Source of the DNA: an uncultured Bacillota bacterium
GTDB lineage: Bacteria > Bacillota_I > Bacilli_A > RF39 > UBA660
Assembly: GCA_900317975.1 (NCBI GenBank)
Contig: ONIZ01000014.1
Span: 1-35,032 of the forward strand
DNA: 35,032 nt
Direction of reading: 5' to 3'
Shown: in pieces, positions 8,089 to 19,661 of the stretch
Numbering within the stretch: the first letter of the stretch is position 1
Layout of the letters: each line of letters opens with the position of its first letter
Position numbers and translations under genes: made by a program
Notes under the pieces: generated by a model
Told to the model about the DNA's origin: nothing
Databases searched by the model: none
What the model saw: the letters and a program-made list of their open reading frames with translations, nothing else

Positions 8089-9819
8089 TTTTTCTTTTAT
8101 CTCATATTCATATAATTCTTTGTAACTCTTACATTTCTTTAATAACTCATTATGAGTTCCTTCACATGCAATATTGCCATTTTGCATAAAGAAGATATTA
8201 TCACAATTCATTATAGTAGATAATCTATGTGCAATTATTACAATTGTATAATCTTCTCTTAAATTATTAATTGCCTGTTGAATATTATTTTGTGTTTCAT
8301 TATCTAATGCTGATGTAGCTTCATCAAATAATATGATTTTTGTTTTTTGTATTAATGCTCTTGCAATTGCTAATCTTTGTCTTTGACCACCAGAAAGTGT
8401 AACTCCACCTTCGCCAACAACTGTATCATATTTATCTGGTAAACTTTCTATAAATTCATTCAAACATGCGAGATTACATGCTACTTCAATTTCTTTATCT
8501 GTTATATCTTTCTTAACTAACCTTAAATTATCTTTTATACTCAAATTAAATATATAAGGATTTTGACTTATTATAGTAATATTTCCCCTTATTGATTCTT
8601 CATCTAATTCATCTATGTCTATACCATCAATTGTTATTTTACCGCTTTCACAATTATACAATTTACATAATAGATTAAACATTGTGGTTTTGCCTTCGCC
8701 ACTTTTTCCTACAATTCCGTAAGTTTTATTTGCATCTATTTTCAAATTAAGATTCTTTAACACTTGATTTTTATTATCGTAAGAGAAGCATACATCTTTA
8801 AATTCAAAATTTCCTTCAATATTCTCAATATGTTTCTTACCAAAAATTTCTTTTGTAAATTTCTTGCCATCAATAATATCAAAAACTCTATTACATGATA
8901 TATTAAAATTCTTTGATTCTTCCAACAATCTAGATACATTTCCCATCATATCAGCCATAATGTTTACTCTATACCCATACAATGCAAGTGCTACTGCTAC
9001 ACTTAATACATTATTTCGAATTAAATATATCAAATATATTAACATTCCAAATTCAAATAATCTTTTTGCTATGCCAATAACAAATTCATAGAATATATCT
9101 ACATTTCTCATATCAAAGTTTCTTTCACTTTGTAATACTATATTATTATCAAGTTCTTCCATAAAACTATCTTTTGCATATAGCATTTTTATATCTCTTG
9201 CACCTCTAACTAATTCACCAGTTAGTCCTGCAACTTTATCACTTTGATTTCTAAATTCAATATCTTTCTTTGCAAGTTTATTACTCTTTAAAATACTAAG
9301 TAAAGTTAAAACTAATGCTGAGATAAGATAGTAAATAAACATATGATAATCTATTATAAATACTGCTATAAATGATCCTATATTTGATAAAACCCCTGTA
9401 AGTTCTCCCATACCAACTGTAAACATTGAAGACATTTTATCAGTGTCACTTATTAATCTTTGTATAAATGTTCCACTCGAATTAGAATCAAGCGTTGATT
9501 GTTCTAACGATAAAACTTGACGACCTAATGATTTTTGTAAATTTCTAACTGTTCCTCTTCTAAATATTTGTGTATTCTTTCTTATTAAAACCGTATGAAG
9601 GCGATCAACTATGTTAATAAACAACATTAAACATGCCATATATATTGCTTGCTCCCAAATTGATGTTGTGAATTCAACAACAAACTTTGCATAAACTAAT
9701 GGGAATACAATATGAATTATTATTCCTATAACACATCCAACAATTTGCCATATTAAACTCGATTTATATTGTTTTCCATATTTATAAACTTTTTTGAGAT
9801 TCTTAATAGTTTCTTTCAT
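8080..9819 (-). CDS. ABC exporter, fused permease and ATPase
   Basis: A 579-residue half-transporter of the MsbA/LmrA-like class. Residues about 15-310 carry five or six membrane helices (type IV exporter fold). Residues about 335-575 are the nucleotide-binding domain: Walker A GKSGEGKT near 370, signature LSGGQRQRLAIARAL near 475, Walker B IILFDEATSALD near 497, and the switch His in IIAHRLSTI. The Walker A carries Glu (SGEGKT) where Gly-Ser-Gly is usual. It likely works as a homodimer, because no partner is adjacent. Substrate is unknown (peptide, lipid or drug). The gene stands alone on the minus strand within the accessory region, which suggests acquired cargo. A terminator hairpin overlaps its stop codon. 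Confidence 0.92.
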   Translation of the reverse strand: MKETIKNLKKVYKYGKQYKSSLIWQIVGCVIGIIIHIVFPLVYAKFVVEFTTSIWEQAIYMACLMLFINIVDRLHTVLIRKNTQIFRRGTVRNLQKSLGRQVLSLEQSTLDSNSSGTFIQRLISDTDKMSSMFTVGMGELTGVLSNIGSFIAVFIIDYHMFIYYLISALVLTLLSILKSNKLAKKDIEFRNQSDKVAGLTGELVRGARDIKMLYAKDSFMEELDNNIVLQSERNFDMRNVDIFYEFVIGIAKRLFEFGMLIYLIYLIRNNVLSVAVALALYGYRVNIMADMMGNVSRLLEESKNFNISCNRVFDIIDGKKFTKEIFGKKHIENIEGNFEFKDVCFSYDNKNQVLKNLNLKIDANKTYGIVGKSGEGKTTMFNLLCKLYNCESGKITIDGIDIDELDEESIRGNITIISQNPYIFNLSIKDNLRLVKKDITDKEIEVACNLACLNEFIESLPDKYDTVVGEGGVTLSGGQRQRLAIARALIQKTKIILFDEATSALDNETQNNIQQAINNLREDYTIVIIAHRLSTIMNCDNIFFMQNGNIACEGTHNELLKKCKSYKELYEYEIKEKAD

Positions 9820-9867
9820 AATTACTTCTTACTTTCTACCTTCAACCTATAAATAATTATAACATAA

Positions 9868-9978
9868 AAAGTAGGATTTTTCCTACTTTGTTTTCTTTGT
9901 ACTTGGAGTATTAATTTTAGTCTTTGCTTCTAGATTATATCTTCTTGCAAATTCCTTATGAAGCTTATCAACAACTTG
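9868..9978 (-). pseudogene. Short C-terminal gene remnant with its terminator
   Basis: On the minus strand an open stretch from about 9978 to a TAG at 9883 encodes VDKLHKEFARRYNLEAKTK followed by a Lys/Thr-rich tail. It is preceded in frame by a stop and has no start. A hairpin AAAGTAGGA-TTTT-TCCTACTTT at 9868-9889 overlaps the stop, as expected for a gene end. It looks like the last 30 codons of a deleted gene that I cannot identify. Confidence 0.4.
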
Positions 9979-9982
9979 CTAT

Positions 9983-10096
9983 ATGTTAGATGATCTTGGT
10001 TTTTCATTAGATTACATTAAAAATAAACACAAGTACAATTTTGAAACTATCACAAAACAAGAAATGATTAAAAATATAATAGAAAATAAAAGATAA
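9983..10096 (+). pseudogene. Short plus-strand gene remnant
   Basis: ATG at 9983 opens a 37-residue frame beginning MLDDLGFSLDYIKNKHKYNF and ending IIENKR. The frame is open further upstream and there is no ribosome binding site, so it reads as the tail of a lost gene. No family is recognised. The rest of 9820-10114 shows nothing else apart from a TATAAT at 10102-10107 that could start the element at 10115. Confidence 0.35.
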
Positions 10097-10114
10097 ATAT
10101 GTTATAATTGATAC

Positions 10115-10216
10115 GTAATTGAGTTTTATCTCGTTACATTTGTAGTAAAATGTTTCTCAAACGAGATACACAATTGCTCCATATGAATTTAACTAGTCGA
10201 AAGACTAGTTTTTTTT
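10115..10216 (+). ncRNA. Structured repeat element, copy A (variable stem plus constant terminator)
   Basis: This roughly 102-nt element starts GTAATTGAGTTT and ends in a terminator. Its 5' part folds as AATTG/CAATT closing TATCTCGTT (10127-10135) / AACGAGATA (10160-10168), with an inner ACATTT/AAATGT hairpin. The 3' part, TCCATATGAATTT plus hairpin AACTAGTC-GAAA-GACTAGTT and a T-run, is identical to copy B at 11314-11417. The 5' stem differs in sequence between the copies although both are about the same length. A TATAAT box lies 8 bp upstream. This looks like a small RNA family or duplicated leader/terminator element. Confidence 0.55.
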
Positions 10217-10227
10217 GTGCTCGTGTA

Positions 10228-10251
10228 TATCGTAAAATAGTAATTTTACGA
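10228..10251. repeat. Perfect hairpin CGTAAAAT-AGTA-ATTTTACG
   Basis: An 8-bp perfect inverted repeat lies between element copy A and the promoter region of the VOC gene. It has no T-run. It could be an operator or an extension of the upstream RNA. Confidence 0.4.
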
Positions 10252-10303
10252 ACAGTTAGAAGATTGAAAATTATGATATAATTATATATGGGAGTGATTA
10301 TCT

Positions 10304-10648
10304 ATGAAAATAAAATCACTATATGTGTGTGTTAATGATATGAAAAGAGCAATTAATTTTTATACTAACTTTTTTGAAGTGAAGCCAGTTAAGGAAGATA
10401 ATGTTTATAGTGTTTTTGATATAAATGGGTTTAGGTATGGTTTATTTGCTTATAAAGAAATGAATGAAGAACATTCTTTTGGTAGTAATTGTCTACCAAG
10501 CATAGAGGTAGATGACATAAAAATATTAAAAGAAAAAATATCCCATTTAGAAATATGTTTTCCATTAACTCAGATTGGAAATAATTGGGTTTGTGAATTT
10601 GTGGATAGTGAAGGAAATCATATAGAGTTAACAGCACCAATTGCTTGA
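10304..10648 (+). CDS. VOC-superfamily protein (glyoxalase/bleomycin resistance-like)
   Basis: A 114-residue single-domain VOC protein made of two beta-alpha-beta-beta-beta modules. It opens with the typical VNDMKRAINFYTNFFE and closes with FVDSEGNHIELTAP, whose Glu is the usual metal ligand position of the second module. Members bind metals and act as lyases, dioxygenases or drug-binding proteins; the substrate cannot be read here. The ATG follows GGGAGTG at 10290, with a TATAAT at 10277-10282. It lies between the two copies of the structured repeat together with the membrane-protein gene downstream, as if both were one cassette. Confidence 0.85.
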   Translation: MKIKSLYVCVNDMKRAINFYTNFFEVKPVKEDNVYSVFDINGFRYGLFAYKEMNEEHSFGSNCLPSIEVDDIKILKEKISHLEICFPLTQIGNNWVCEFVDSEGNHIELTAPIA

Positions 10649-10723
10649 TCGGCAAATTAAGATATACAGAATGGATGAAAGTCCGTTTTTGTGTAGTATA
10701 ATTAAATACATGGAGTTGATAAA

Positions 10724-11209
10724 ATGATATTAATTATTGAAAGTGTAGTATTGTGTTTAATATTTACTATAATGGTTTATATAATGTCTAGAGAACCAAT
10801 TAAGACTTTATATAATTATCCTCCTAAAATTCAAGAAAGAGTAAAAACATTAAAAGAATATAAAGACAAAATTCCAACTCAAGAAAATAAAATAGTTGCA
10901 AAAATTTTTGCTTCGATTTTATTCCTAATAATATTATGTGTTTTATTACGTTATGTAAATGGATATGAAACATTTTCGGAAAGTTTTGGTTATGGTTTTT
11001 TACTATGGACAATAGTTAATTTATGGGATGCTGTTGTACTTGATATCATATGGTTTTGTCATGATAAACAATTTGTATTTAAAGGAACAGAAGATATGGT
11101 AGATGAATATCACAATTATTGGTTTCATATAAAAGGATTTTTTATAGGGGAATCATTAGCACTAATAATATGTTCTTTGGCTGGATTGATTATACATTTC
11201 TTTTTATAA
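10724..11209 (+). CDS. Hypothetical membrane protein, four helices
   Basis: A 161-residue protein with hydrophobic helices at about 2-20, 63-80, 92-112 and 138-160, and a charged loop (about 25-60) rich in Lys and Glu. The motif DAVVLDIIWFCHDKQFVFKGTED between helices 3 and 4 is probably the functional core. I do not recognise a named family with certainty. The start ATG is preceded by GGAG at 10712. It sits 75 bp after the VOC gene, inside the interval flanked by the repeated RNA element. Confidence 0.75.
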   Translation: MILIIESVVLCLIFTIMVYIMSREPIKTLYNYPPKIQERVKTLKEYKDKIPTQENKIVAKIFASILFLIILCVLLRYVNGYETFSESFGYGFLLWTIVNLWDAVVLDIIWFCHDKQFVFKGTEDMVDEYHNYWFHIKGFFIGESLALIICSLAGLIIHFFL

Positions 11210-11313
11210 AAAGATATTCGCAAGATTAAGATATTACGAGCTAAGAAGCACAAATTTCCACATTTTATATTAGGTGCTTTTCTTTTGTCAAAATGTATGT
11301 TATTTTTTATTTA
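11210..11313 (+). other. Intergenic stretch without a gene
   Basis: This is the first part of a 345-bp gap between the membrane-protein gene and purB. I see no coding frame and no clear structure here; the rest of the gap holds repeat copy B, a weak A/T-rich hairpin (11421-11447) and the purB promoter with its palindromes. Confidence 0.5.
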
Positions 11314-11417
11314 GCAATTGAGTTTATCGTTTGACTTATATAACGTGATATTTTGCGTATATATGACAAAATGTTGATCCATATGAATTTAACTAGTCGA
11401 AAGACTAGTTTTTTTGT
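11314..11417 (+). ncRNA. Structured repeat element, copy B
   Basis: Second copy of the element at 10115-10216. It begins GCAATTGAGTTTATC. It has a different, imperfect long stem (TTTGACTTATATA 11330-11342 against TATATATGACAAA 11358-11370, two mismatches). It ends with the identical module TCCATATGAATTT, hairpin AACTAGTC-GAAA-GACTAGTT and T-run. Conserved ends with a changed but still foldable middle argue for selection on structure. Confidence 0.55.
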
Positions 11418-11488
11418 TTTTAAAAAGACCCAAGAAATTGAGCTTTTTTTATGTGATTTTGTAAATAAAAACAACTTATAGTAAAAAA

Positions 11489-11539
11489 TACCATAAATGT
11501 ATTGACATGGTAATACATATGGTGTAATATACCATATGT
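11489..11539. promoter_or_regulatory. Overlapping palindromes on the purB promoter, candidate operators
   Basis: ACATATGGT (11515-11523) and ACCATATGT (11531-11539) form a perfect 9-bp inverted repeat centred on the -10 box. A second pair, TACCAT (11489-11494) and ATGGTA (11507-11512), frames the -35 box. Both use the same TACCAT/ATGGTA half-site, as expected for a dimeric repressor. The NrtR-like protein encoded in the same operon (16181-16894) is the obvious candidate, but this is inference. Confidence 0.6.
11502..11530 (+). promoter_or_regulatory. Promoter of the purB operon
   Basis: TTGACA at 11502-11507 and TAATAT at 11525-11530 are separated by 17 bp. Transcription would begin near 11537, giving a very short leader before the AAGGAG ribosome binding site at 11540. 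Confidence 0.75.
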
Positions 11540-11554
11540 AAGGAGAAAAATAAT

Positions 11555-12862
11555 ATGAAAAGATTAGAAGAAATATCACCAATAGATGGAAGATATTATA
11601 AATATACAGAGTCATTAAAAGAATACTTTAGTGAATATGCTTATTTAAAATATCGATTTATAAATATTGTTGATAATAAAAAAATACAAAAACAATTGCT
11701 AACAATAAAGAATAATTTCTCACTAACAGGAGCCAAAAAAATCAAAGAAATTGAAAATAAGACAAATCATGATGTTAAAGCAATTGAATACTACATTAGA
11801 AAAGTTTTGAAAGATAAAAATCTAGATGAATTAGAATACCTAGTTCACTTTGGTCTAACATCAGAAGACGTTAATAATCTAGCAATATCAAAAATGTTAA
11901 AAGACTTTTTAGAAAATACATATTTTAGTAAAGTAGATGACTTATTAAATCATTTGAAATTAATGAAAGAAAACTATCGAAACATAACTATGTTATCTCA
12001 CACTCATGGTCAACCAGCGACACCAACAACAGTCGGTAAAGAACTATCTGTTTATATTTATCGAATAGAAACTGTGATAAAAGTCATTAAATCGATGAGA
12101 CTAAGAGGAAAATTTTCTGGCGCTGTAGGTAATTTTGCAGCCTTAAAAATAGCTTATCCAGATAAAGATTGGTTAAAGATATCTAAAGAATTTGTAGAAA
12201 GTCAAGAATTAGATTTTAATCCATTAACAACTCAAATTGAATCACATGATATTTTATGTATGATTTTAAGCTTAACAAAAAATCTTAATAATATCATCTA
12301 TGATCTAAATCAAGATATGTGGCTATATATTTCAAACAGCTATTTCAAACTAAAAGTAATAAATAAAGAAGTAGGTTCTTCAGTAATGCCACATAAAGTA
12401 AATCCAATTAATTTTGAAAATGCAATGGCTAATATGAAACTATCAAATTCTTTAGTAGATAGTTTAGTAGATAACTTACAAATTTCTAGGATGCAAAGAG
12501 ATTTATCAGATTCTTCATTACAAAGAAATATAGGAGTTCTATTTGGTTATTTCTTAATTGGTATTAATCAAACAATTACTGGCTTAGAAAAATGTGAGAT
12601 TAATCAAGAAAGAATAAGTGAAGATTTAAACAATAATCCAGAAGTACTTGCTGAAGCAATTCAAACAGTATTGAGAAAAAATAAAGATACAAAAGCATAT
12701 GAAAAATTAAAGAAGATCACAAGAGGCAAAAAAATAACTCTAGATGATCTACACAAATACATAAATAAATTAAATATAGATAAAGAAGATAAAGAAAGGT
12801 TACTTAATCTTAATATTAAAGATTATATCGGATTATCTAAAGAGTTATCTGATTTAGTATAG
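11555..12862 (+). CDS. purB: Adenylosuccinate lyase
   Basis: A 435-residue fumarase/aspartase-superfamily enzyme of full length. It cleaves adenylosuccinate to AMP and fumarate, and SAICAR in de novo synthesis. Visible signatures: SPIDGRYYKYT at the N-terminus (as in the E. coli-type PurB), TSEDVNN near 105, the THGQPATPTTVGKE segment near 150 with the general-acid/base His, and the superfamily signature SSVMPHKVNPINFENAM near 278-292 with the mobile-loop catalytic Ser. It is first in an operon, with pnuC-like and purA genes next, so the window encodes the complete IMP-to-AMP branch. Confidence 0.95.
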   Translation: MKRLEEISPIDGRYYKYTESLKEYFSEYAYLKYRFINIVDNKKIQKQLLTIKNNFSLTGAKKIKEIENKTNHDVKAIEYYIRKVLKDKNLDELEYLVHFGLTSEDVNNLAISKMLKDFLENTYFSKVDDLLNHLKLMKENYRNITMLSHTHGQPATPTTVGKELSVYIYRIETVIKVIKSMRLRGKFSGAVGNFAALKIAYPDKDWLKISKEFVESQELDFNPLTTQIESHDILCMILSLTKNLNNIIYDLNQDMWLYISNSYFKLKVINKEVGSSVMPHKVNPINFENAMANMKLSNSLVDSLVDNLQISRMQRDLSDSSLQRNIGVLFGYFLIGINQTITGLEKCEINQERISEDLNNNPEVLAEAIQTVLRKNKDTKAYEKLKKITRGKKITLDDLHKYINKLNIDKEDKERLLNLNIKDYIGLSKELSDLV

Positions 12863-12872
12863 GAGAAAAAAC

Positions 12873-15193
<2,321 letters not shown>

Positions 15194-15212
15194 ACTTTAA
15201 AGGAGAGATAAT

Positions 15213-15623
15213 ATGATAGCATTAGAAGGAACAGATGCAGTAGGTAAAACTAGTGTAATAAATAATTTAAAAAATTATCAACTATTAGATCGAGATAAAA
15301 ATATTTGCAGTTTATTTGACTTTGATATTTCATTAATAGATAGAGTAAATAAATTAAAAGAGTATCTAAAAAATAATAAAAATTATATAATATTCTTAAT
15401 TAATAATGATAAAGAAGAATTAGAAAGAAGAATAAATTTAAGAGAAACAATTGATGAATATGATAGATATACTTATTTATATAATCTATTATATTTAGAA
15501 ACATATTTATATATGGAAATGAATAATCTATTAGATGATAAATTATTCATGGTAGATTGTACAAATTTATCTTTAGAAGAACAAACAAATAAAGTAAAAG
15601 AAATATTAGATAAAATAAAATAA
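15213..15623 (+). CDS. Miniature thymidylate kinase-like P-loop protein
   Basis: A 136-residue protein with an N-terminal P-loop ALEGTDAVGKTS (residues 3-14) of the dTMP kinase/deoxynucleoside kinase type. Only about 15 residues separate it from LLDRDKNICSLF, which resembles the DRY-x-SS region of thymidylate kinase. The REPGGT substrate segment and the intervening helices are therefore missing. LINNDKEELERRINLRETIDEYDRY resembles the LID region. Normal Tmk has about 200 residues. It may be a reduced nucleotide kinase, a regulatory relative or an inactive derivative. AAAGGAGAG precedes the ATG, 19 bp after purA. Confidence 0.7.
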   Translation: MIALEGTDAVGKTSVINNLKNYQLLDRDKNICSLFDFDISLIDRVNKLKEYLKNNKNYIIFLINNDKEELERRINLRETIDEYDRYTYLYNLLYLETYLYMEMNNLLDDKLFMVDCTNLSLEEQTNKVKEILDKIK

Positions 15624-15642
15624 TAGAAAGGAAGTGAATTAT

Positions 15643-16200
15643 ATGCCTAGTATTACTCCTCATATGGTAGTAGCAACAGAAGTTGCAAAAATATTAAACA
15701 TAAATAGTGAAGATTTTATTAGAGGTAATTTGCTTCCTGATATTATTGATATAAAAAATAGTCATCATAAAGTAGAAAGTGGTATATACATGATACCTGA
15801 TATAGATTACTTTATAAAAAAACTTGATCTAACAAATGATTTAGATCTTGGCTATCTTACTCATCTATTATTAGATAAACATTATTTGGAAGATTATTTA
15901 AAAAAAATATATCCAAATAAAAATATATTCTTAGATAAAAAAGTATATAAAGATTATGATGTTCTAAATCATTTATTAGTAAAAAAATTCAATCTTGATG
16001 TTGAATATATAGAAAAAGCATTAATGAAGTATAATTGCAAAATTAAAGAAGAAAAGTTAAAATATAATATAAACTGTTTAAAGAATAATATAAGTGGTAA
16101 AACATATTACTTAAATATTAATAGTTTTTCAAAATTTCTAAAAGAAGTATCTAAAACTATTAGTGAGGAGTTGATTGAATATGCAAATAAATCTAGTTAG
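15643..16200 (+). CDS. Zinc-dependent phospholipase C-like protein
   Basis: A 185-residue alpha-helical protein. It resembles the zinc-dependent phospholipase C/S1-P1 nuclease superfamily: TPHMVVATEVAKIL at the N-terminus, FIRGNLLPDIID with the metal-binding Asp near residue 28-36, HHKVESG, and GYLTHLLLDKHYLEDYL with further His/Asp ligands near residue 70. It has no signal peptide, so it should act in the cytoplasm, unlike secreted phospholipases; the substrate is unknown. I choose ATG 15643, spaced correctly from AAAGGAAG at 15628, over the GTG three codons earlier. Its end overlaps the start of the NrtR-like gene by 20 bp. Confidence 0.75.
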   Translation: MPSITPHMVVATEVAKILNINSEDFIRGNLLPDIIDIKNSHHKVESGIYMIPDIDYFIKKLDLTNDLDLGYLTHLLLDKHYLEDYLKKIYPNKNIFLDKKVYKDYDVLNHLLVKKFNLDVEYIEKALMKYNCKIKEEKLKYNINCLKNNISGKTYYLNINSFSKFLKEVSKTISEELIEYANKSS

Positions 16201-16894
16201 TTGTCTTTTTGTATTAGACAGTGAAAAAAATGATAATATTAGAAAAAATGATATAAAAAGAATTAAAGTATTAGTAGATAAAAAAGGTAATTTACCTTCA
16301 GTTATTAATAATGGAAAACATATGAGAACTAAGGTAAATGAATTGTTATCAAAAATAATAGGTACTAATTTATTTCATACTCAACAAGTATGCGCAATGT
16401 CATATGATGACAGTGTTGATATAGTTTATGTAGGAGCTACCAATATAGAAAATATCAAAGACTTAGATAGTAATTATCAACTTCTAGAATTCAAAGTTAA
16501 AAACAATAATACTATTTATTTAGATGAAGAAGTTTATAATTACAAAACAGTCGAAATAGTAGAAAATAAAAATATTATATATAAACAAATAATTGATATT
16601 GATGATGAAAAATTAAAAAGAAAGATCAAAAATATGCTTTTATCATATAAACGTATAAGAGTAGATGTTGATACTACAGATGTAATGTTTAAATTTATGC
16701 CAAAAGAATTTACTTTAGAAGATGTAAGAATTCTATATGAAATAATAAAAGATGAAGAAGTGGATAAATCTAATTTTAGAAAGAAAATTAATAAATACTG
16801 TAAAAAAGTAGATAAAATTACAAATGATAAAAGTGGTTATAGACCTAGCCAAAAATATGAATTTGTACCATTAAAAGGAGATGTATGGCTATGA
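16181..16894 (+). CDS. NrtR-like regulator with degenerate Nudix domain
   Basis: A 237-residue protein. The C-terminal 75 residues match the NrtR winged helix: FTLEDVRILYEIIKDEEVDKSNFRKKI, then SGYRPSQKYEF, which corresponds to the family's GRPAxLYRF. The N-terminal part occupies the place of the Nudix domain, but the catalytic REUXEEXGU box is absent (the equivalent segment reads HMRTKVNELLSKIIGTNL). NrtR proteins sense ADP-ribose-type ligands and repress NAD salvage genes including pnuC, which fits the pnuC fusion three genes upstream. The ATG at 16181 follows GAGGAG; a TTG at 16175 is too close to it. Confidence 0.75.
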   Translation: MQINLVSCLFVLDSEKNDNIRKNDIKRIKVLVDKKGNLPSVINNGKHMRTKVNELLSKIIGTNLFHTQQVCAMSYDDSVDIVYVGATNIENIKDLDSNYQLLEFKVKNNNTIYLDEEVYNYKTVEIVENKNIIYKQIIDIDDEKLKRKIKNMLLSYKRIRVDVDTTDVMFKFMPKEFTLEDVRILYEIIKDEEVDKSNFRKKINKYCKKVDKITNDKSGYRPSQKYEFVPLKGDVWL

Positions 16895-17442
16895 TTTTGG
16901 CTTCCAATAATAAAGGTAAAATAGAAGAAGTAAAAAAAATATTTCAAGGATATGAAGTATATTCATTAAAAGATAAAGATATTGATATCGACGTAGTAGA
17001 AGATGAAAATACATTTGAAGGAAATGCTACAAAAAAAGCAAAAGAAATATATGCTATAACCGGAGAAGAAACTATTGCTGATGACTCAGGATTATGTATT
17101 AACTGTCTAAATGGATTCCCAGGAGTATTAACACATAGATTTTTAGGTGATGATGCAACTGATAGAATGAGAAATGAATACTTAATTAATGAAGTAAATA
17201 AACATAAAGATAGAAGTGCTCAATTTATTTGCGATATAGTATATTATGATGGTGTTAAGACTGTAGTGGGAGAGGGAATCATAAATGGATCTATTGCAAA
17301 AGAATGTAGAGGAAATAATGGGTTTGGTTTTGATGAAATATTTGAATTACCAAACGGATTAACATTAGCTGAACTATCAACAGAAGAAAAAAATAATATA
17401 AGTGCAAGATCAAAAGCATTAAAAGTATTAAAAAAGAAATTA

Positions 17443-17451
<9 letters not shown>
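16885..17451 (+). CDS. rdgB: XTP/dITP pyrophosphatase (RdgB/HAM1 family)
   Basis: A 188-residue house-cleaning nucleotidase that hydrolyses ITP, XTP and dITP to the monophosphates and keeps deaminated purines out of DNA and RNA. Motifs: LASNNKGKIEEVKKIF at the N-terminus, DDSGLCINCLNGFPGV near 66-80 with the catalytic Asp, GFGFDEIF near 146-153, and SARSKAL at the end. AAAAGGAG at 16873-16880 precedes ATG 16885; a second ATG at 16891 is also usable. It overlaps the NrtR-like gene by 10 bp and closes the purine operon. Confidence 0.94.
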
Positions 17452-19082
<1,631 letters not shown>

Positions 19083-19208
19083 TCATTATATAAGCATATT
19101 ATTATCAATATAACTCTTAAATTAATATTAAAAAAATGGTATAATGATGAAGAAGCCCCCTATAAAAGAATTTTATGTAGTAAATATTACTATTTTTTTA
19201 TATTTCTT

Positions 19209-19237
19209 TTGATTATAAAAATAATATATGTTATAAT
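19209..19237 (+). promoter_or_regulatory. Promoter of the small hypothetical gene
   Basis: TTGATT at 19209-19214 and TATAAT at 19232-19237 with an exact 17-bp spacer. The predicted start near 19244 leaves a 20-nt leader with the ribosome binding site GAGGTG. Confidence 0.75.
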
Positions 19238-19263
19238 ACGCCTTGCAAAAGAGGTGTTTTTAA

Positions 19264-19553
19264 TGAGTAAAAAATATGATGAATTTAAAGAAATGGCAAT
19301 GAGTGATATGTCTTCAAACAGTATATATCCTAGCTATATGAATCATGTAACTCCTATGATAAATCATGATAAAGACTTAGATAGAGAAATAAGAGATCGT
19401 GCAATCATCGCTGCCGTCACTATGGCTCTTGAAGCTGGACAAAGTATTTCTTATGGAGATATTAGAATTTTAGTAGATAATGACTATTCAGAAAAAGAAT
19501 ATGAATCATCAAAAGAACAAGAAAAACAATCACCAAGACATACAAAAGGATAA
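19264..19553 (+). CDS. Small hypothetical protein
   Basis: A 96-residue soluble protein. I use ATG 19264 (GAGGTG at 19251-19256) because the promoter -35 box at 19209 excludes the longer frame. The N-terminal part is rich in Met and Asp (KYDEFKEMAMSDMSSN). It is followed by a helical segment RDRAIIAAVTMALEAGQSISYGDIRILVDNDYS and a charged tail with Glu, Lys and Gln. No family is recognised. It stands alone between its own promoter and a terminator. Confidence 0.75.
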
Positions 19554-19582
19554 TATTTTTAAATTACTTAGGTATTAAATAC

Positions 19583-19610
19583 AAAAACAATTCATATGGA
19601 TTGTTTTTTT
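19583..19610 (+). terminator. Intrinsic terminator
   Basis: AAACAATTC / GGATTGTTT form a stem around ATAT and are followed by a T-run. It ends the small hypothetical gene. Confidence 0.75.
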
Positions 19611-19661
19611 GAATTATTAAAAAAGAATAAAGAATGCTATAATTAACATAGGTGATGTCAA

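Noticed and set aside
10115..11417. CRISPR array or retron for the repeated hairpin elements
   Set aside because: Only two copies 1.2 kb apart with genes between; no cas genes and no reverse transcriptase are present.
11307..11615. Minus-strand frame of 102 codons crossing the purB promoter
   Set aside because: It overlaps the RNA element, the purB promoter and the purB start, has no ribosome binding site, and its composition is that of reversed AT-rich DNA.
19209..19263. N-terminal extension of the small hypothetical protein
   Set aside because: The extension coincides with a TTGATT/TATAAT promoter with a 17-bp spacer; the ATG at 19264 has a good ribosome binding site.
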